A DNA stretch of 64,000 nucleotides from Candidatus Nitrosacidococcus tergens. GTDB lineage: Bacteria > Pseudomonadota > Gammaproteobacteria > Nitrosococcales > Nitrosococcaceae. A model generated the notes under the pieces. It saw only the letters and a list, made by a program, of their open reading frames with translations. It was not told the origin of the DNA and made no database searches. The stretch lies in NCBI RefSeq assembly GCF_902810445.1, contig NZ_LR778175.1:248001-312000 (forward strand). Direction: 5' to 3'. Numbering within the stretch: position 1 is the stretch's first letter; every line of letters starts with the position of its first letter. Below are positions 61,617 to 64,000 of this stretch, in pieces. The position numbers and the translations under genes were made by a program.

Positions 61617-63278
61617 ATGAAAAAATGGTTTAAATCTGGCGGCCCTTGGATTTGGCTTGCAGCAGGTGCGGTTAGTATCAGTATGGTAATGATATTGGGA
61701 CTAATTACTTTGCTTTTTATAAATAGCCTAGGAAACTTTTGGCCCAAAAGGGTGGTAGAAATTAGTTATGCTCAAGAAAATGAGGAATCAATCCGATATA
61801 TTGGAGAAATCATTAACCAAACACAAGATAAATTAAACCAATCAGGAAAGATAGGGATTTCAATATTTAATAAAACAAATGTAAATACTAGAAAGTTACT
61901 TAGATTAGGAAATCGAGATTTTTTTAATCAAGATTTTGTTTGGGTTTCAGATAACAAAATTAAAGAGCAAGACTACCCTAAAGATATAGTTACTATAGAA
62001 CGCCAAGAATGGGGAAATGCTTATGGTTATATTAAAGCTATTAAAGAGCGTGGAAAAATTATTGCAGAAATAAAAGAAGCAAATAAGTTATGGAGTGTCC
62101 TTCAAGAAAGATTAGCCAGATCTCATGTACTTACCAATCAAGTAATCTATATAAAAAAACATGAAATTAATATTGTTAATAATCGCTTAGAAAAATTGAG
62201 ACTCTATCGTAGGAAGCTTGAAATTCAAGGAATTACTGATAAAGCAGTTTACGATGAAACTGAAGTGAAATTCCAAGATCTCCAACGAAGATATGAAGAA
62301 TCAGAAAAAAAATTAAATAGCCTATACCGACAAAATAAGCGAGATGAATTAATACTTGAGGCTGCTGATGGGCAGTTGATTGATATTCCTTTCTCAAAAA
62401 TTATTCATTTATATCATCCTAATCAAATGGGAATAGGGGAAAGAGTTCACTATTCATTCCAAAAAATTTACGACTTTATCGTCAAAGATCCACGAGAAGC
62501 AAACACTGAGGGTGGCGTATTTCCTGCTATTTTTGGCACCATAGCGATGGTGCTTATTATGTCTATTTTAGTGACTCCTTTTGGAGTACTTGCTGCTGTT
62601 TATTTACATGAATACGCAACACAAGGTCTACTTGTACGTATTGTACGGATTGCTGTAAATAATTTAGCAGGGGTTCCCTCTATTGTTTATGGGATCTTTG
62701 GTCTTGGATTTTTCGTTTATTTTTTAGGGGGCAATATTGATCAATGGTTTTTTCCTGAGGTATTGCCCGCACCTACCTTTGGTACACCTGGGTTACTTTG
62801 GGCTTCTTTAACACTAGCGATTTTAACCGTGCCTGTAGTCATCGTTACTACGGAAGAGGGGCTATCAACAATACCTCGCTCAATTCGAGAAGGGAGTTTA
62901 GCACTAGGAGCCACCCAAGCAGAAACCCTATGGCGTACTGTATTACCTATGGCTGCCCCTGCTATGATTACAGGGCTTATTCTTGCTGTTGCCAGGGCAG
63001 CTGGGGAGGTAGCACCGCTTATGCTGGTTGGTGTAGTAAGTTTTGCCCCGACCTTACCTTTAGATGAAGGATTTCCTTTTATTCATCTTAACCGTGAATT
63101 TATGCATCTGGGATTTCATATTTATGATGTTGGTTTTCAAAGCCCAAATATAGATGCAGTACAACCCCTAGTATATGCTACTGCTTTGCTATTAATACTC
63201 ATTATTGTAGGGTTAAACTTGACTGCAATTATTATACGTAACCGGTTACGTGAGCGGTATCATACAGCAGAGACTTAG
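61617..63278 (+). CDS. pstA: Phosphate ABC transporter permease PstA (long form)
   Basis: 553-aa permease. An N-terminal helix (about 15-38) precedes a periplasmic segment with a coiled-coil-like Lys/Glu/Leu-rich stretch (about 140-240). The permease core (about 300-545) includes GIFGLGFFVYFLGG, GSLALGATQAETLWRTVLPMAAPAM and ARAAGEVAPLMLVG. E. coli PstA is 296 aa. Together with PstC it forms the channel fed by PstS. Confidence 0.93.
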   Translation: MKKWFKSGGPWIWLAAGAVSISMVMILGLITLLFINSLGNFWPKRVVEISYAQENEESIRYIGEIINQTQDKLNQSGKIGISIFNKTNVNTRKLLRLGNRDFFNQDFVWVSDNKIKEQDYPKDIVTIERQEWGNAYGYIKAIKERGKIIAEIKEANKLWSVLQERLARSHVLTNQVIYIKKHEINIVNNRLEKLRLYRRKLEIQGITDKAVYDETEVKFQDLQRRYEESEKKLNSLYRQNKRDELILEAADGQLIDIPFSKIIHLYHPNQMGIGERVHYSFQKIYDFIVKDPREANTEGGVFPAIFGTIAMVLIMSILVTPFGVLAAVYLHEYATQGLLVRIVRIAVNNLAGVPSIVYGIFGLGFFVYFLGGNIDQWFFPEVLPAPTFGTPGLLWASLTLAILTVPVVIVTTEEGLSTIPRSIREGSLALGATQAETLWRTVLPMAAPAMITGLILAVARAAGEVAPLMLVGVVSFAPTLPLDEGFPFIHLNREFMHLGFHIYDVGFQSPNIDAVQPLVYATALLLILIIVGLNLTAIIIRNRLRERYHTAET

Positions 63279-63292
63279 ATTAAGTAAGTGTT

Positions 63293-64000
63293 ATGAATTT
63301 ACAAGAAAATTCCTTAGAACTCCATCAATATAAAAATAAAATTGATCCTACTTTAATTGGTCAAAGTGCCATTAAACGATTAAGTCTTGTAAAAGAAAAA
63401 TCTTGCCTACGAGCCGAATCATTTAATCTCTATTATAGAGATACTCATGCACTTAAAGAAATTAATATGACTATCCCTGAACAGAGGGTAACTGCGTTTA
63501 TTGGTCCTAGTGGATGTGGAAAATCTACGTTACTGCGATGCTTTAATCGAATGAATGATTTAATACAAGGAGTGCGTATTGAAGGCAAAGTATCGCTCCA
63601 TAGTCAAGATATTTATGATAAAACCATTAATGTTGCAGATTTACGTCGCCAAGTAGGGATGGTTTTTCAAAAACCTAATCCCTTTCCAAAATCTATTTAT
63701 GAAAATGTAGCCTATGGACTACGATTGCAAGGAATAAAAAGCCGAAAGCTGTTAAGTGAAGTAGTAGAAAAATCTCTTATCAGCGCTGCATTATGGGATG
63801 AAGTTAAAGATCGACTCCATGATAATGCCATGGGGCTCTCAGGAGGGCAACAACAGCGATTAGTGATTGCTAGAGCAATTGCCATAGAACCGAAAGTGTT
63901 GCTATTAGATGAACCTGCTTCTGCCTTAGATCCAATTTCTACCTTAAAGATTGAAGAGCTCATTTTTAAACTAAAAAGTGAATACACTATTGTTATTGTT
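63293..64000 (+). CDS. pstB: Phosphate ABC transporter ATPase PstB (3'-truncated)
   Basis: First 236 codons of the PstB ATPase, open at the window end. Walker A GPSGCGKST is at about residue 72, the PstB-type loop VGMVFQKPNPFPKSIYENVAYG follows, then signature LSGGQQQRLVIARAIA (about 182) and Walker B VLLLDEPASALDP (about 202). The protein has an extra N-terminal stretch of about 40 residues before the ATPase domain. It follows pstA by 14 bp. Confidence 0.95.
   Translation, partial: MNLQENSLELHQYKNKIDPTLIGQSAIKRLSLVKEKSCLRAESFNLYYRDTHALKEINMTIPEQRVTAFIGPSGCGKSTLLRCFNRMNDLIQGVRIEGKVSLHSQDIYDKTINVADLRRQVGMVFQKPNPFPKSIYENVAYGLRLQGIKSRKLLSEVVEKSLISAALWDEVKDRLHDNAMGLSGGQQQRLVIARAIAIEPKVLLLDEPASALDPISTLKIEELIFKLKSEYTIVIV

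Noticed and set aside
62798..63067. 89-aa plus-strand frame within pstA
   Set aside because: Shifted reading of the conserved permease core; cysteine/arginine-rich nonsense composition.
63712..63987. 91-aa minus-strand frame at the window end
   Set aside because: Antisense to the conserved PstB signature and Walker B region.

Overview
The window is AT-rich bacterial DNA with densely packed genes. The gene content and order point to a gammaproteobacterium. Chromosomal blocks typical of that class include tonB-yqgE-ruvX-pyrB-pyrC', tamA-tamB, glyQ-glyS-gmhB-plsC, nnrDE-tsaE-amiC, trxB/ftsK-lolA, nudE-cysQ and pstSCAB with OprP-type porins. A CbbR-like regulator and the general gene set would fit an AT-rich relative of Nitrosococcus (acid-tolerant ammonia oxidisers), but that placement is inference. 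There is no rRNA, tRNA, CRISPR array or intact transposon that I can see.

Layout. 1-5.0 kb: the end of a giant tandem-fused UvrA. 5.0-10.4 kb (minus strand): an accessory stretch with two paralogous secreted COG4315-type proteins around a DUF302 protein whose signal peptide carries a stop codon, a HinfI/CcrM-type adenine methyltransferase, an AhpD-like protein, a secreted protein of unknown function and a periplasmic cupin with a LexA-like palindrome upstream. 10.4-15.5 kb (minus): a pyrimidine/housekeeping operon (tonB, yqgE, ruvX, pyrB, an inactive dihydroorotase homologue and pyrK). 15.7-25.7 kb (plus): tamA-tamB, glyQS, gmhB and plsC. 25.7-29.3 kb: trxA, a HAF-repeat secreted protein followed by the frameshifted ruin of a second copy, and cbbR.

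29.3-40.5 kb (minus) is the most unusual part. The usual nnrDE-tsaE-amiC-mutL cluster is split between amiC and mutL by about 6 kb of accessory DNA. This holds a relic of an Asp-box protein, a paralogue of the 8.9 kb secreted protein, a collapsed type I restriction-modification operon (hsdM'-hsdS'-hsdR', all truncated and carrying stops or frameshifts), an intact Asp-box/DUF5648-like secreted protein, and another secreted protein of unknown function.

40.7-53.6 kb: housekeeping genes (sseA, orn, an M48 protease, an Ada-like regulator with altered zinc ligands, a SnoaL-like protein, trxB, ftsK with a repeat-expanded linker, lolA, a yidD away from rnpA, an M23 peptidase, nudE and cysQ). 53.6-64 kb: a phosphate-uptake locus with three OprP/O-like porins divergent from pstS-pstC-pstA-pstB. 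pstB runs off the window end.

I found no clearly new multi-gene system. The best leads are the decay and expansion of secreted-protein families, the broken RM operon inside the amiC-mutL cluster, the methyltransferase translationally coupled to a truncated ORF, and the altered key residues in the Ada and dihydroorotase homologues.
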